Source of the DNA: an uncultured Pseudomonadales bacterium
GTDB taxonomy: Bacteria > Pseudomonadota > Gammaproteobacteria > Pseudomonadales > Porticoccaceae
Direction: 5' to 3'
Assembly (NCBI GenBank): GCA_937998635.1
Contig: CALLDA010000163.1
Location: forward strand, 1 to 8,780
DNA: 8,780 nt
The notes below the pieces were generated by a model. It was not told the DNA's origin and made no database searches. It saw only the letters and a program-made list of their open reading frames with translations. Made by a program: the position numbers and the translations under genes. Shown one piece after another: positions 7,247-8,780 of this stretch. The first letter of the stretch is position 1. The number at the start of each line of letters is the position of its first letter.

Positions 7247-7750
7247 ATGAATAAACCTTTTGTAGCCATACTAATGGGATCGGATTCCGATCTACCGGTC
7301 ATGCAGGCCTGTATCGATGTTCTTGCTGAACTTGACGTTCCTTCCGAAGTTAAAATTACCTCCGCCCACCGCACACCGGAGGCCACTCAACAATATGTTC
7401 AGTCAGCGGATGAACGGGGATGCGTCGCCTTTATCTGTGCCGCTGGCATGGCTGCTCACCTGGCCGGAGCCGTCGCTGCGCAAACGTTGAAGCCTGTGAT
7501 TGGGGTGCCGATTAACGCCTCTTTAGAGGGTCTCGACGCATTGTTAGCAACCGTGCAAATGCCTGCTGGCATTCCCGTCGCGACAGTCGCTATCGGCAAG
7601 GCTGGCGCAAAAAATGCCGCCTATTTAGCCGCGCAAATTGCCGCCACCGGGGATAGTGATCTTCGTCAACGGCTCATCGATAACCGAGCGGCCAGCGCAC
7701 AAGCGGTTATCGATAAAGACGCGGCACTACAGGCCAAATTAGCCGGTTGA
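7247..7750 (+). CDS. purE: N5-carboxyaminoimidazole ribonucleotide mutase PurE (phosphoribosylaminoimidazole carboxylase catalytic subunit)
   Basis: PurE makes 4-carboxy-AIR in purine biosynthesis. In most bacteria it is a mutase acting on N5-CAIR supplied by PurK. The 167 residues (E. coli 169) contain the phosphate-binding GSDSD (11-15) and SAHRTPE (39-45) with catalytic His41 (E. coli His45). The glycine-rich loop reads AAGMAAHLAGA (65-75), and VQMPAGIPVATVAIGKAG (103-120) follows. The E. coli and Pseudomonas loop is GGAAHLPGM; the form here resembles, from memory, PurE of clostridia, Bacteroidetes and deltaproteobacteria, although the His-Arg motif still marks class I. No purK is adjacent: the next gene is tsaC. 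The start is ATG without a Shine-Dalgarno sequence. The stop overlaps the tsaC start as TTGA. Confidence 0.96.
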   Translation: MNKPFVAILMGSDSDLPVMQACIDVLAELDVPSEVKITSAHRTPEATQQYVQSADERGCVAFICAAGMAAHLAGAVAAQTLKPVIGVPINASLEGLDALLATVQMPAGIPVATVAIGKAGAKNAAYLAAQIAATGDSDLRQRLIDNRAASAQAVIDKDAALQAKLAG

Positions 7751-8316
7751 TCAACTACACACACCACTTCCGGGTTCGCCGCGCCGCACAATTACTGATT
7801 CAAGGCGGCGTGGTTGCGTATCCGACCGAAGCGGTTTGGGGCTTAGGTTGTGATCCGGGAAATCCCCGTGCGGTGGCAAACATTCTTGCCCTCAAAAATA
7901 GAGATGTCGATAAAGGCCTGATTCTCGTTGGCGCTGATATAGCAATGTTTGAACCCTACCTGACCCTGACAACATCCAGGCAACGAGAGCTAATGGCCAG
8001 CACCTGGCCAGGCCCCGTGACCTGGTTAGTGCCCAACAATGGCTTTGCTCCTTCCTGGATCACTGGCGGGCAAAAGAGTCTCGCGATACGCGTGACCGGG
8101 CATCCCGTCGCCGCTGCGCTGAGTCATTTGGTGGGCGGGCCTATTGTTTCCACCTCCGCTAATCCCCAGGGCTTGCCAGCGGCGCTAAGCTTGACCAAAG
8201 TCAAAGCATATTTCGGTAACAACCTCGATGCTATTGCCTCCGGACTCACCGGGCAGAGCAACAAGCCCAGTGAAATCCGTGACCTCTTGTCTGGCCAGAT
8301 AATACGACCAGGCTAA
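7747..8316 (+). CDS. tsaC: Threonylcarbamoyl-AMP synthase TsaC (YrdC/RimN)
   Basis: TsaC makes threonylcarbamoyl-AMP from threonine, bicarbonate and ATP, the first step of the t6A37 modification of ANN-decoding tRNAs; the TsaB-TsaD-TsaE machinery then transfers the group. The 189 residues match E. coli (190) and form one YrdC domain. Visible motifs are AYPTEAVWGLGCDP (24-37), KNRDVDKGLIL (50-60, with Lys50 and Arg52), STWPGPVTW (85-93), LAIRVTGHP (112-120), STSANPQG (135-142), and the terminal KPSEIRDL. The start is TTG at 7747, overlapping the purE stop; it gives the E. coli length, and the first later ATG (codon 67) would destroy the active site. No strong ribosome site is visible, so translation is probably coupled to purE. 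The protein lacks a SUA5 C-terminal domain. Confidence 0.97.
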   Translation: MINYTHHFRVRRAAQLLIQGGVVAYPTEAVWGLGCDPGNPRAVANILALKNRDVDKGLILVGADIAMFEPYLTLTTSRQRELMASTWPGPVTWLVPNNGFAPSWITGGQKSLAIRVTGHPVAAALSHLVGGPIVSTSANPQGLPAALSLTKVKAYFGNNLDAIASGLTGQSNKPSEIRDLLSGQIIRPG

Positions 8317-8334
8317 GTTACAAAACCAAATACT

Positions 8335-8338
8335 GAGG
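8335..8338 (+). promoter_or_regulatory. Ribosome binding site that fixes the hemF TTG start
   Basis: GAGG ends seven bases before the TTG at 8346, an ideal distance. A stop in the hemF frame (TAG at 8340-8342) lies just before the start, so no earlier codon can serve. The 29-bp gap to tsaC suggests one transcript but independent ribosome entry. Confidence 0.7.
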
Positions 8339-8345
8339 CTAGACA

Positions 8346-8780
8346 TTGATAGACAAAGAAGCAGTTAAAACCTACCTGCTAAACCTCCAGGACTCGATTT
8401 GCACAGGATTGCAGACTTTCGAAACCACGACTTCTTTTCGCGAAGATCAGTGGCTGAGAGAGCAAGGCGGCGGCGGGCAATCGAGAGTGATCGAAAATGG
8501 TGAAGTCTTCGAGAAAGGTGGGGTTAATTTTTCCCACGTCTTTGGCACCGAACGACCCGCATCAGCCACCGCAGCAAGGCCGGAGCTGGCTGGACGTGGC
8601 TTCGAAGCCATGGGCGTTTCTCTGGTTATCCATCCTCAAAACCCCTACGTACCCACATCTCACGCTAATGTCCGTATGTTTATCGCCGAGAAAGAAGGCC
8701 AGGAGCCGGTATGGTGGTTTGGCGGCGGTTATGATCTGACGCCTTACTACGGCAATGTCGATGACTGTCGCGACTGGCAT
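8346..8780 (+). CDS. hemF: Oxygen-dependent coproporphyrinogen III oxidase HemF (N-terminal part, cut by window edge)
   Basis: HemF oxidatively decarboxylates coproporphyrinogen III to protoporphyrinogen IX with molecular oxygen, in the cytoplasm, for haem synthesis. The first 145 codons are present and open to the right edge; the family has about 300 residues. The match to E. coli HemF is close and nearly gap-free: YLLNLQDSIC (10-19), GGGGQSRVIENG (41-52), GVNFSHVFG (59-67), FEAMGVSLVIHPQNPYVPTS (86-105) and WWFGGGYDLTPYYG (123-136). His96, His106 and His145 fall at the same numbers as three histidines implicated in metal binding in the E. coli enzyme; the fourth, His175, lies outside. The start is TTG at 8346 with GAGG seven bases upstream. 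The next in-frame ATG is codon 89, far inside conserved sequence. The enzyme implies aerobic or microaerobic life. Confidence 0.96.
   Translation, partial: MIDKEAVKTYLLNLQDSICTGLQTFETTTSFREDQWLREQGGGGQSRVIENGEVFEKGGVNFSHVFGTERPASATAARPELAGRGFEAMGVSLVIHPQNPYVPTSHANVRMFIAEKEGQEPVWWFGGGYDLTPYYGNVDDCRDWH

Noticed and set aside
7478..7493. PurR-operator-like sequence with core CGCAAACGTT
   Set aside because: It matches about 11 of 16 positions but lies more than 230 bases inside purE, and the second half is poor; probably chance from coding sequence.
8562..8780. Minus-strand open frame running off the right edge
   Set aside because: The plus strand here encodes conserved HemF sequence without interruption, so the antisense frame is a shadow.

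Overview
The window carries ordinary chromosomal housekeeping genes from a gammaproteobacterium. Every protein is collinear with its E. coli or Pseudomonas counterpart. The gene order (trkA, rsmB, fmt, def, then a divergent LysM gene, dprA, tsaC, hemF) is, from memory, close to the P. aeruginosa region PA0016-PA0024. Base composition looks moderate and even. I see no rRNA, tRNA, CRISPR array, insertion sequence or phage gene. A marine or aquatic Pseudomonadales, Cellvibrionales or Alteromonadales-like host is a guess from content and order, not something the sequence proves.

Left half (1-4736, minus strand): transcription runs leftward def - fmt - rsmB - trkA - trkH. def and fmt form and remove the formyl group of nascent proteins. 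rsmB methylates 16S rRNA. trkA and trkH encode the NAD-binding regulator and the membrane subunit of the Trk potassium uptake system. trkH is cut by the window edge. Two junctions overlap: fmt/rsmB (TTGA) and trkA/trkH (TGATG). A possible internal promoter lies in the 111-bp gap before trkA.

Middle (4737-4868): a 132-bp divergent spacer with overlapping candidate -10 elements on the two strands.

Right half (4869-8780, plus strand): transcription runs rightward tsaP-like LysM gene - dprA - purE - tsaC - hemF. These cover a periplasmic peptidoglycan-binding protein linked to the type IV pilus secretin, the DNA-processing protein that hands incoming single-stranded DNA to RecA, a purine biosynthesis enzyme, the first enzyme of tRNA t6A synthesis, and oxygen-dependent coproporphyrinogen oxidase. 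hemF is cut by the right edge. dprA has its own candidate promoter and a leader that can fold in two mutually exclusive ways.

The most distinctive feature is start-codon use. trkA, tsaC and hemF can only sensibly start at TTG, and rsmB may as well. I found no convincing new biological system. The best leads are the TTG starts, the dprA leader, the pairing of a pilus-secretin gene with dprA, and a PurE sequence that differs from the E. coli type.
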